The notes under the pieces are model-generated. The model was given only the letters and a program-made list of their open reading frames with translations, was not told where the DNA came from and did not search any database. Of a stretch of 64,000 bases of DNA, positions 29,901 through 43,500 are shown in pieces. The stretch covers positions 38,131,182 to 38,195,181 of the forward strand of contig CM037871.1 of assembly GCA_021292105.1 (NCBI GenBank), read 5' to 3'. Origin of the DNA: Anadara kagoshimensis. Its lineage: Eukaryota > Mollusca > Bivalvia > Arcoida > Arcidae. Within the stretch, counting starts at the first letter, position 1. Every line of letters begins with the position of its first letter. A program made the translations under genes and the position numbers.

Positions 29901-30196
29901 TAAGTGTCATATTTTAACTTTTATTTTAAGTGCATATATAATTTTTACAATTTGATAACCCATATGTACATTTGTATCAGCATTTAATTTAAATGCACAC
30001 TTGGATCTTTTTTGTTGTTATAAAAAATTATTTACCGTACAACTTTTCAAAACCCTGTTTTAAAGTTTATGTCGTAACAGCACATAATTATTTTACACAT
30101 TATACACATGTGTATATGCAATTTGAATGTAATTGCATTAATTACCCTATCAAATTGAACAAAAAATACACTTGGTAAAAAACCATAGAATCTAAG

Positions 30197-30232
<36 letters not shown>

Positions 30233-31484
30233 TGTTTTGGCACATATATTTTATAACCCCAGTTATTGCAGATTTGTACACAAGACATGAAATGTTTAGC
30301 AAAAAAAAGTGAATAGAATGAAGATTAAAAGGAGCTCACCTTTGGTTTACATACAACCTGATTACTCTTTGTGGAAAAAATACTGTGAAAGTTATATAGG
30401 TCTAAGGGTGCATAAACTTTGATTTTTGTACTCGAAACATTTGAGAATAAACATTACTATTTATTGTGTTAAATGATCACTTGTTGTGATATCATTTAGT
30501 TTTTTAATTTAATCACAACTATATGATTGTGCATTAATGTTCCTACATCCTTGAAACTCAAATCTTCCCTGGTCACTACTTCAAACTTTCGGTCCCTATA
30601 ATACTAAAACATGTCATCTGTAACATATACATATAAAAGTGTCTATATCAACTTTAAAATGCTGTAAACCTAGAGAATTTCACATAAAATAATTTTTGCG
30701 GTATCTTTACACAAACAGCAGATTGATTTTGGTATTATTTGTATTTTCTAGGTTTCATCATCAGCTATTCATATCGAGAACCAGTCCCATGATGACGATT
30801 TAGATAGTTTGGCATCAGACAAAGAACCCAAGAAAAAAACAGAACACACAGTGCTTATCGTACAAGGTAAATATTGGAGAATGAGCTACACCTTTCTAAA
30901 CCCTGAGCTTATGAATTGATGGATCGCCGGCCACGCCTTTTATGTTCCGACACTAGCCGCCATCATGATACCAAAGCAGTGTCACTGCAACTAATGACAT
31001 TCTAGTGTCAGTGACACCATTACATGGCACAATTCAGAGCGAGTTTTCATTCTTTTTGTGTGCAATTCAAGCATGCCGGGGCTTTGTCGGAACATTTTGG
31101 CTTCAATTGGTGAAGAAAATACAGCTTTTCTTGTAGTGGTGTTTTACACTACAGTCAAGATTCTTTAGCTTATATCAAGGTAACCAGGTCAGGGATGGTA
31201 GAGGTAGAGTACCCTAAGAAAAATACCACTGACGGGAGAACTGACAAACTTTCTGACACTGAAATCAGGCTGGGTGGGATTTGAACTCAGTTCTTTAGAC
31301 CACTTCGTCACTGAGGCCTTACCTAATGTTATAAAGGGGTCTGATGATAAATCAAACGAGTATATGTAAAGATAAACTTAAAACAAATCACTCAGTCACT
31401 CACTGAGCCATTCTCTTGAGAGAAAGATCAACTTTTACCAAACTGGTTATTTTGCAGTCCACATTAGACAATACGTAAATATTC

Positions 31485-31534
<50 letters not shown>

Positions 31535-34500
31535 TTATATATCTTAATCAAATAAGATTTAAATTGAATGTAAGTTTATTGTTCCTATTTATTGAGTTGG
31601 TAATATAAGAAATAAAGACATGATTTACTCCTGTCACGGTTCTGTGGACATGAAAAACTTCTAACTGATTTGGCTTTGTTAGGATTAGTAGGTTATAATC
31701 CAAAGACAAATTTACAAATCTGAAATAAATGATTTTTATGTACTTAAATTTAACCTCCACTGTGAGGGGATGTACATATTTAAAGTTTCAAGATGGATTT
31801 TTAACGCCATTATATTGTTTACAATATTTTCTTTTAATGCCATTTTTGCCGATTTCCTTTATAAAATATTTTATTAAAATATTATATAAGATTGACGTCG
31901 GTTTCATATTTCATTATTAAATACTTGTAAAGTGTAAATTCTCCTGAGAAAATAAATTTTAGTCACACCTTTAAAACTTTTTCATAATGGTATAATTTCT
32001 CTTTTACAAACCAAACAAAGCACATTCACCATTTAGAAATAACCTTAGGGGACTTTTTAAAACTGTGTGATGGGCTGTGTCATGGTAGGTGTGTCACAGA
32101 AAAGAACTCTTAGCTTTCTCATTGTCATATGTATATTGCAGGGGTATAAATATTTGCAACTTCATGTAGACCACAGGCCTGTCAAATGTTTTAACACTAA
32201 GCTAACAAATAACACTGTAGTGCTGAAACAGCAATGCATCTTGATCAGATTTTGTTATCTTACTTTCAGGCAGCTGCTTTATCTGTCTCTTGGCAGCTTT
32301 TTGGCCACTAGACAGGGTTCGTACAGGCCTGGAAAAGTCCTTAAATTTTGAGGTTTGCCCTAAAAAGACCCTAAAAACAACTCTGACCCTAAAAAGCCCT
32401 TGAATTTAACCTGAAGGCCCTAAAAAGCCCTTGAATTTTGCCAGTTGGGTGTCTGTATTTTGATATGAAGTGGGTGAGAATAGACTCAATGAATCAATAA
32501 GTTATGTTGAAATGAGCGATTCAAAGGTACCTGGCCGTCTAGAATGCCCAACTTCAACCTCCACTTCCAAGTGTCGTTACTATAGACAGGTATATAATTC
32601 TTTTTTCGATTTAATTGCCTTTGCACACATTTTTTTTTCTAAAATTGTACCTCTGATTAGGCCTTAAATGCAAATAAGACCCTGAAAAGACTCTAAAAAG
32701 TCCTTAAATTTGGAATACAAATGTCTGTACGAACCCTGCTAGATATCCATATCTCAGCTAATCAGCAGCAGAGCTTTGAGTCCCTTTTTCCTTTATTTAG
32801 AGGCCGCGGTGGCCTAATGGATAAGACGTTAGTCTTCAAATCCAGGGTCTCTCACCGCTGTAAGTTCGAGTCCCACTAAGACCACAAAAAAAGTGAATTT
32901 TCCTTGCCGTTGGCCTTTACTGATTCACCTGGTATCAGTATAATGGACTGGGGAAGTGGTATGCTTGTCTGCGGCGTACTGACTGTGAGCTAGCACGTTA
33001 AAGTTGCCCTGAGTGCATGCTAGTACAAGGCAGACCATACAACACACTCGCACTTCACATGCATACATGAAACTGTTCATAGATTAATCCATAGAGATTA
33101 ATAAACAGTTCTCGTCACGAATAGCTGAAAAATTGATGATGCGACGTTTAGCAACATTCAACCAACCAAATTGATTCCTTTATTCAATAGATCAGTGTTA
33201 AATATTTACCAGATATATAGCTGTTTATAGCTTATCTATAAACTATTTTAGTGTGGGATTCATTTTATCCACTCATTTTCAAACCTGACCACAAAATATT
33301 TATTTTTTTATTTCCAGCTGAGAAAGATGGAAGTGGAGAAAGAAAACCAGGAACCGTAGTTGATAGGAACTGTGCATGTTGTTTCAGGAGCAGAGCGACC
33401 TATATCCCATGGCTTTATGTTCAGAATTTCTTCTACATTATAGTTTCCGACCCTCTGTTTGATTTGTTTATTACCCTCTGTATTGTGATTAACACAATTT
33501 TAATGGCATCTCAACATCACAACCAGTCCGCAGAATTAGAACTGACACTCAAAGTTTCAAATTATGTAAGTATAATAATGCTTTGTAATTTTCTTTTACA
33601 TAAATAACTGTAATTTGTTTGGTTTTTTTTTTTAATATCTTCAAATTGTATACACCAGTTATACATGTTGTAAATTTTCAAATTTACATCCATAGAATTT
33701 TTTTTAGAGTTTTATTAAACAGGAGATGCTTACCCTGCCAGAGCACCTGGCTTCACTTCCCTAGTGGAACTTCACATGTTTGACAAAATTCACCAGTTTT
33801 TTTTATAAGATTTTACTTTGATTTTTTGAATTGTGATTTGAGTATGGACTGGTATGTTTGTTTGTTATTTTAGTGTACCAGGCTAGCATTACTGGGTCTT
33901 AGTCCAAGTTTCACTAAGTAAATGTAGACCCCAGTTGTTTGATTTGCATGATCCATAATCCTAAAATTTACATTTTTTTTTACTTACTAAGTATATAAAT
34001 TCTTCCATATATACAGGTACATCATTCTGTATCACGAAAACATTAAACTTACAGTCCGCATTCTCATTATGGCTCATCCTATCCCAAAATATTTTGTCAT
34101 CATTTTACTAAAGTGATTTTTAAAATATTTTTTTTATATTTTAGGTATTTTCAGGAATCTTCATTCTTGAAGCAATTTTAAAACTTACTGCTCTTAGTAA
34201 ATTTTACTTTCACAACGGCTGGAATATTTTTGATTTGGTGATCGTGATAGCTAGTATTATAGATGTGTCAGTGGAAGACGTCCCTGGGTTTTCAGCTTTT
34301 AGGGTGTTCAGATTGGTAAGGCTTTTATCCACTAAAGACTACAGTGATTTACTGATTTAATACAGTCAAACCTGTTTATAGAGGTCATGCAAGGGAACCA
34401 ATAAAAGTGGCCTTTATAAGCACTTATATACAGGTTCAAATATCATAAATTACTGACCTTTATCAGCAGGTAGCCATTGCATAGAGGTGGTCTTTAATGC

Positions 34501-37500
34501 AGGTTTGACTGTATATAGTTACCTTTATGTCAAGATGACACTTAGACCAATTAAAACTTCATTAAATGGTTTGGCACACGACACCAAGTGAAGCACAAAA
34601 ATCAACAAAAAAAAAATTAATTAAAATAAATGAAACAAAATTATTCTAATTATGATTCTCATCATGTTCAATGTTTGATGTTATTGTTTTCAGCATCAAT
34701 AATTACTGTGAATTTTAAGTTTTCATATTTATATCATACCTAGGTAAGATAATCACTTTTGTGTAACTTTTGTACATTATTTTTTTTTGCAGATGAGGGT
34801 CTTCAAATTAGCTCAATCCTGGCCAACAATGAAGTTGTTACTCTCCATTATCCTGAATACAGTCGGAGCACTCGGAAATCTTACAGTTGTGTTGGCTATT
34901 GTAATTTACATTTTTGCCGTCATTGGTCTCCAGTTGTTTAGAGAAGATTATGTAGCAGAAAAGTTTGACGGTGAAACACCAAGGTAAGGAAATATTATAT
35001 ACATGATTACTTGGTCAAACATTCTGTGTTGAAGATGTTGGTGGATAGAAGTTAACCCCACCCAGCTTATAATAGATTACAGCATACAGTTAACCAACTT
35101 TTATTTGTGGGTATTAACTTTGATGATTCTCTAATGAAAACCATTTTGTGACTATAAACTTTTACAATATTTACTATAGCTGGAAATTTGGTATAAATAC
35201 ATGCTGTAATACCATTTTTGGAAGATTAACTTTCACGATTATTTTGTCCTCAAAAAAGCAAATGACATAAATCACAAAGTGGTTTATGGGTTGATTGCCC
35301 TAGCCTGCAGTATCATACCTTGATGAACAGTTAAAAAAACAAACATCAATTCTTATATTTACAATCCTACCTTGATGAAGGATTAAAAAAAACAAACATC
35401 AATTCTTCTATTTACAGTCATGTAGTGTTCTTTTTGTGAATAATGATTTCCAAAGAAAACCAGATTGAACAGAAGACATTAAATTAAAAATATAATTATG
35501 ACTATTTGTGGGTTTTACACATTATTACGTTTGATACACCATTTGGGAGCTACAGTTCATCTAAAAATAATGCCAGTATGAGAAAAGAGGTTCAAATAGA
35601 GAGTGATAATAATATTATAACGGTAGATGTTAGTATTTATTGGTGAAAAATAATTAGTTGGGACCAAAATTGGGTGGAATAGTTTACAGCATGTCACTCT
35701 AGTTTAATAATAATTAACAACCTTGACATTTCAGATGGAGATTTACAGATATTTTCCACTCTTTGTTGATGATATTCCGTATCCTATGTGGAGAGTGGAT
35801 TGAAGAACTCTGGGAATGTATGAGAGCAAGTTCTGAAGTCTGCCTAGTTGTATTTTTACCGTCACTAATCTTAGGAAACTTCATCGTAAGTTTTGTTATT
35901 GTAAATGTATTTAATTTTGTGTGTATGTATTTTCGCGGTATAGGATATTTAGACATATCCGCATAGTTAAATTTTTGGGTTTTTTGCAATATGCTCTATA
36001 ATATGATAAGTGTATTATAATTTTCGCCTTGTATTAATTTTCACGTAAAACAAGGGACAGCGAAACAAGCAAAAATTAGTACACCGCAAAAAAAATATGT
36101 TTACAGTATTCTGGTGTGCACTTATTTATAACATGGTGAAAGTCTTTAGAATTGATTCATTATACCTGTTGTACCTAATACAACAATAGTCACCCTCTTA
36201 TAGGGTTCCTATCAAGGACAGTAACTCCTTCATAAGGAACCACTTGAAGTGTACTTTTATCTAACGTAATAAAATCTGGTACATTTGTATAATGAACCAC
36301 ACTAACATATGTTTCTTTTCATGAGGCCATACATACTTTTATACAGAAAATATGCCACATTAGACAGGTCCTTTTCAGACATTTGAGCCGGTCTGCACAC
36401 AATAAAGTATGACTTATTTGACTTATGTCCATCTCTCCTTGTGGAGAATTGGGCCAGATATCTTTCTCCTCCAAGAACCTCTGTTGGCAGCTATTTTAGC
36501 AGCTTCACTCCATGTCCCAAGTTCAAGTATACCATATTTTAAAACCCCAGACTAAGTGTCAGCATCTAATGTTAAAGAGTTTTTGGCATCCTCAATTGAG
36601 TACTAGTATGCTAAGTACTTGACAAAGAAAGACAATTTTAGTGCTTATTTGGAAAGATTATATCTATTAAATTGGTTATATGAGTATTTAAATATAAAAA
36701 AACTTGTACTTGTTTAATTTCAGGTCCTGAATCTCTTTCTTGCCTTACTGTTAAACGCTTTTGCTGGTGACAATCTTGAGAAATCTAAACCTTCAGAAAG
36801 TGAAGAAAACAAACTATTGTTAGCTTTTGTGAGATTGAAAGAAATATTTTGCTGTTGTTGTAAGCGGAAAAAGAAACAAGCATCAGTGGAGCCAGATGAA
36901 ATGGATGAGGAGAGTGCCATCGGAATGACCAAAGTAGAATCCTTTAACAAAGATAGCACTGTCAAATCTATTAAATCCACGGAAAGTAAAGAGAAAGAAA
37001 CCAAGAAAGTCACCATTAAAGGTAGGATTTCTTGATATAGTAGAACTTGTCTAAATCAAACACATTCCAGTCTCAAGGTATTGTTCAAATTTGGCAGGCT
37101 TTTAGTTTAACTGGTTAACTTTTTTCTCCTTTTCAAATTCAATAGCCTAATGTCACCTCAAACCCAACATCCAACCCAAAAAGAAAAGTCTATATTGCAA
37201 TATGAATTACAGAGGTCTAGGTATTGTTTAAAGTTCTTGAGAACAAAATTACACTCTGATACCAATATCAGGAGTTCTCAAAAGGGTAAATTAGGATCCC
37301 TTACAGAAGATTTCAATGAAACTTCCAGATATGAACACAAAATTAAGCTACCACTGATAGTCAGAAATCTTATTTCTGGTTATGAACCAAAATAGTGCAA
37401 TGTTTGCCTGTTGTCACATTAGGGTGTACTTTGAATCATCAGTAGATTTTAAATATCTACGAGTCTTGTACTTTGTAAACATTGATTCTTAACACAAATA

Positions 37501-40500
37501 TATTATTTCAGCAAAGAAAAAGACAAAAGTAGCAAAAACTATATTAGTAAAGAGTAAGTGATGAATGCAGAAGTCAGTGTACAAAAATCACTTGCAGTTC
37601 AGATTATCACAAATAATTATCCCCTTCTCATAGTAACTGTTTTCTGAGATCTTGTCTTTCCACTGATGGATTTGATGTAAATCTGAATTGCACATTAATG
37701 AACTCTCTGTAAACTAATGACTAAATATGTTCATGTGTTTGTACAATGTATTCATCTATATCTGTTCATGTGAAATGGGTTGCATATCTCACATGACTAC
37801 ATGACCTTTAGTGTCTAAATTTTCATTGCATTTCAAATATTATTCTGAGAGTTTAGAATGAATACTTTTTTTCTAGTTTATACATTATATATGAACCAAA
37901 TTTTTGTATTCTGATGGTCATGTTTATTTTTGTGTAGAATGTTGAATAACAAAGTTATATACTGCAAACAATGCATCACTGTATATGCAGACCACATTTT
38001 AAGCCAATCATTGGCATTAAAATTGAAGAAAAAATCCATTATGAGCTTATCTTTGATAATAGGGAAATCTCACTCCTTGGGTCGAACATAACCTTCAGAG
38101 ACTGAAATATTCAACCCTGAGAGTGATATTTCTTTATCTTACATGGATAGCCATAATAGAGTATAATAGTATTTTTTGTGTTCTTATATCTGTTTTTTCT
38201 GATGTTGTTTTTTTTCTCAATAATTTCCACAAATAATTCAAATTTTAAAAATGTATCACCTAACTTTGAAACTTCACATATAAAACATACCAGTATACTC
38301 TTATTGTCATGATTGATAGATACTACATGCAACATGGAGAGAATAAAATAATACAATTATACAGTAAAATATGTATTAAACCACAGTTTACCAAAAATAT
38401 CTAGATAAAGTCCTTGATTCCTATTCAATCCTTTAAGCTCACTTACATATGGTACAAGAGAGCTTATGTCATGTCATTATGTTATTTCTATTTATCATAT
38501 ACTTAGTAGTAAATATGTAGTTTTTACATGTGCTTCGAAAGAACAAAAATTGCCATACCTGATCCTGTCATTAACCACTAGTGTCTTGTTGAAAAAGCCT
38601 TATCACTGATTTGATATCGACATCAGCTTGGCTACCCAGAACAGTTTAGTCAATTTTGTCATATTATGTATAACATGTATTTGTTCTACATGGTGAAATT
38701 TTACGTGAATGATAAACAGAATGATGAAATTCACACCATATTCACACCATAGGTCTGATATTGAAGTCTCTGCCTGATATAGCATATAATATGGATTCAC
38801 CTTGTATTATTCTCTATTTTAACACATAATATCCTTAAAGGTATTGCTGAACTAGCCTTTAAATCTTACATATTTTTTAACTTGAAACATGATATAGGCA
38901 AAGCATATGACTCATAGAACTCTTCTTTTTTTTGTGTTTATTTCACCTGTGATAGAATAAGACCTTTCAGAAGGACAACATAGCTAACATATAAAGATTT
39001 TAACATTGGTCATGATTGGATGGTAAAACAGAAACCCCCTTTTATATGTGGTCTCTTGCAAAAGGCAATATTCTTATAGTGGGAGTTGATTTTATAAGCA
39101 TTTGGATATATATATATAATCAATTTCATAATTTTCTTTTTACAATTTTTAGATGATCCAAAGAAACCAAATACTCCAAAAGTAGTAGCAAATGGTACAG
39201 TCACAGATAAGTCTAAAGATGGAAAAGACGGTAAAAAACAACAGGTTAATGGAACAATTGCTAATAAAGATGGCAAGGTAGATAACTCAGAAAATTTACA
39301 AGTTGTCTACCCTTACTAATTTTTTGAATAGAAATGAATTTAATTCAAGTTTAAATTCTTAGGATCATTCTATCTTCTCTCTTCAATATATATTTGTTTA
39401 TCAAAACAGTACCGGTATATACATGTATTTCTCAGTTATACAGTTTGAAGTCAAGGGTTGCTGGTTCAAGATGCACTCCTAACAAGGAAATTTTCCTTCT
39501 GCTGACACAATAGAAATTTAGCTCTAAAAAATCTGTTATTAAGCAGTCCTTTGGATTAGAATAAAAACCAGGATCCTCTTGTGTTTCAGTATATGAACAT
39601 TTGTGTGGGAAATTTTGGAAAATGTTTATACTGCAAAATTTCTGGAATAACGCTGTTTTTATGGGAAAACATGAACTGATATGTTTCCATATCCAATGGA
39701 AATGATAGTTCTTCACAAACATTTGGTTGTATTACATAGTACAGCAGCAAACCGCATTAATTGTTATAAGTTCTACAGGTTTACAGTAGTAAACATCTGT
39801 ATTTAAAGCCTACCCTCCAATAAGACTAATGTCTCTTTGCCTCATACTTCAAGTAAAAAACCCCGTCTATATATTTTTTCAGTTCTGTTTGTTGTCTTTA
39901 TATACAAGTTTTACTGTACATGTATTTTATGAGATATGTTCTATTATTGTAGAAAATGGATGAAGCCTTCAGTACAAAGCGAGACAAATTTTCTAGCTTT
40001 GATGCAGCAAGAAAAGCAAATGAAACAAAATCTGACAAAGATGACAAGGAGGGAGCCAAAAATGATGACAAAGAGGATGCTGATGACCTACAGCTTGGCG
40101 ATGATGCTGCAGCAATAAACGACAAGAAAGCAGAAGATGGAGAGGAGGAAAAAGAAGAAAAGAAAGAAATAGTTGTAGTTGATTGTTTTCCACAAGTTTG
40201 TATGAAAAAGTAAGTTAATCATTGCTGGTATTTACATGTATTACACTTCTGTTAACTTATTAAAGTATATACACATGTCTACCAACAAATAATAACTCAC
40301 CTACACAAAGTGTAGGGTCAGATTCATGATTATTATACCCTCATGAACAAAGTTCAAGGGTATATAAGAATCACTCTGTCTGTCTGTCTGCCTGTATCCT
40401 TTGTGAGCTTTGCTAGCAGTATTTCTTTTCTTTTTTTTTTTGAATATACATTGGGGTATTAAAAAGATTATATACCATGGGTATTTTTTATCATGAATTT

Positions 40501-43500
40501 GGCCCTTATAGTTTGAAAATTATTTTATCATACCTCCAGCATGTATGATTGTGAAGGGCCATTGTCAAAACCATTGGTTTTTTTATGACTACCGGTAGGT
40601 TCACAGGCAAGACAGGTGATCTGGTTGCTTCTTTTTGTTTCTTTCATTGTTTTTCTCATTAAGGCATATAAATTTCTTTTTTGTTTCAACTGTCACTTGA
40701 TAAATAGATAATAGAATTACTGTAGTGATGGTATCTCTGATGGTTCTGTCTGTACATTGCCCTGAGCGCATTGTAAAGATAAACAAAATTCTGCCACTTT
40801 ACCTAAAGCTGGTGATATCTGACAAAAGTGAAATATTCTTGACTGGTATGTAAAGCCCTTTTCAATTAATGGATCAATCTTGCTAAGGGAGATAACTCTT
40901 GTTTATTACAGATGTAATTGCTGGGATGCATTTGATGAATCTGTGCATGGAAAAAGATGGTATCAAGTTCGTAAATTTTGTGTGAGAATTGTAGAGCATA
41001 AAGTATTTGAAGGAATCATCCTGTTTTTAATTGGAGTCAGCAGTTTAACTTTGGTAGGTATTTTTTGGAAGCTAAGACATTATATTTCACATTAATTTTA
41101 AAACATGATAGAAAACTAAAATTTTACAGTATGATATATAAAGGAAAGCTTAACAACCACTACTGGTCTCTAAATTGACTTAATTGATTATATTTATCTA
41201 AACCAGCTGTCATTAGATATAAAGCGTACATATCCTAAAGCCTGCCTGAAAGTTTAGCTTGCAAAAAATATGAGTACCGGTATCTCATGATTTTCTTTTT
41301 ATGATTTATCATGTTCTCTTGGATGCATATATAGGATACATTTATTTTAGTATATAAAATTTACCGTACAGACAGGTGGTCTTTACATAGAAGTGGTCAC
41401 TAGCAAGGATTACTATTCAGACAGATGGACTTTATAAATATTTGATAACTATAGCAGGACTTGCTGTACAGACAACAAAAAAGTGGTACAGCAATGATAT
41501 TTATAATAAGTTCCAATATGTTGTATTTCAGGCTTTTGAAGATGCTTATTTGTACGAGAAACCAGAATTGGAGCAAGCACTAAACTACATGAATCTGATA
41601 TTTGCCGTTCTTTTTACTATTGAAATGTTACTGAAATGGATAGCTAATGGCTACAAGGTTTATTTTACAAACGTTTGGAGTTTGCTTGACTTCTTTATCG
41701 TTGTTGTAAGTATCTGTTTTCACATGTTTTTATTGATAATTTGTCTGACAAATTAAGGTCTATTGTTTCCTCCTGTTACACCAGTTTCCTCAACCATCTC
41801 AGAACTGGTTCTTATCAACATTTAAATGATGATAATGCATATATAAATATATTATTTTTATTAATATAAAGTGCATACATCTAAACACCTAATACTTACT
41901 TATCCTCTTAATCCCTGCTAGGACATAAGGCATCAGCAAGCTCCATCTGTCTCTGTCCTTTACCATGTAATACCTGTTGTGTGTTGCAAACACTAAATGT
42001 TACAAAGAAACTGACCATACAGAAGTAGGTCATCAAGTCATGCAGTCTTCAGTACAGTGATGTCACTTTTACAGCTCAGATTTAAGTGTACAGTTAAACC
42101 TGTGAAAACCAGACACTCTCCATACCTTTAAAAAAATATGGTTTTTAGTTTTAACTGTACATGTTTAAAATGGTGTGGGCTTGAAGATTTTTTAACATGA
42201 TACATGTACTAGGTTTTCGTCACACACTTCTAAATTCTCATCCAGCAAGACAGATTCATAAATTGGTTTACTTGTTCCTAAATTACCAGCAATGTAAAAG
42301 AAGAAAGTTAATTATTTATACAACTTAACTTGATCCCTTTTAGACTTCCCATATATATATATGAACGAGGGATGAACTTTTAACTTCAGCAGTGTATTTT
42401 TAACACTTTTACTTGTGACAGTTTCAATTTGTTACACAACAATCATCATTTTTAAAATGCCACATTTTATTAAAATGGTTGCTGCAACATTTGGTATATA
42501 ATATGTTAATGTCCCTACTATGTGCACAAAAGTTCTTGGTTTTGACTTCAAATCTGTTTTATCAATCTTTACCTCATCATGTATTTGTAACGAGAATGCG
42601 TTTTTTTTGTTTTTTTTTTTTTTTTTCTAGATTTCATGGGCGAGTATCATAGCAGATGCTGCAGGAGCTGCTGATATATCTGCTTTCAGAGCTTTACGAA
42701 CACTCAGAGCCTTAAGACCCCTCAGAGCTATCTCAAGATGGCAAGGGATGAAGGTAAACAGTATTTCTTTGTCTCACTTTGTTTCATCTACCAATAGCGA
42801 TGTTTGCATTACATTACTGTAGATAAACCTGTTGTTTTCCTGGTACAGTATTCTCATGATTAGTTTGTCTGGGACTACTATGAGGTTCAATTGTAAATTT
42901 ATACTCATATTGTTAAGCTGTTGAGTTGGCATAATAAAACTGGACAACATTTAACAATCGATAACCTATTTAACAGTCAAACCCATCCAGTGATGAAGCA
43001 GAATGCTGGTGAAAAAAACAGTCAGTACTTTTTTTCCAATCTTGGTCAGTCCTAGCTTGTGATCTATTGATACACATTTTACTACCCATTTATAGAGCTG
43101 AACTAATGTCATATCAGAAAGGTAAAGGTTGCAGGAAAAGTATGTTTGAAAATTGTGTCCATGCAGATGTTGGGGGACTCTTGAGAGACAGTTCTAGTTT
43201 CATTTGTCATTTATTGTTAATTACTCATTTTTTTGTTTCTTTCAGATCGTGGTCAATGCTTTGATGTTTGCCATTCCAGCCATTGTTAACGTGTTGTTAG
43301 TCTGTTTGTTGTTCTGGCTTATATTCAGCATTATGGGAGTTCAGTTCTTTGCTGGAAAATTTTTCTGGTGTCAAGATGGGGATGGTAATAAATTCAAGCC
43401 GTCGGAAATAGCGAACAGATCAGAGTGTATGGATAATAACCACACATGGTACCATGCCAATGTAAACTTTGACAATGTTGGTGCCGGATTGTTGGCATTA

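Larger units (their letters stand above)
21710..30751. other. Intron 8 (9.0 kb), the most repeat-dense intron
   Basis: Contains the 2.3-kb element, the 41-bp and 48-bp minisatellites, a TA-rich run (28250-28342) and a CA run (30200-30231). 26.7-30.7 kb outside these shows no gene signal; small open frames on both strands there lack homology. Confidence 0.65.

Noticed and set aside
41706..42630. Alternative domain III S3-S4 exon as in para
   Set aside because: No second [12 protein letters not shown] sequence found in the intron.
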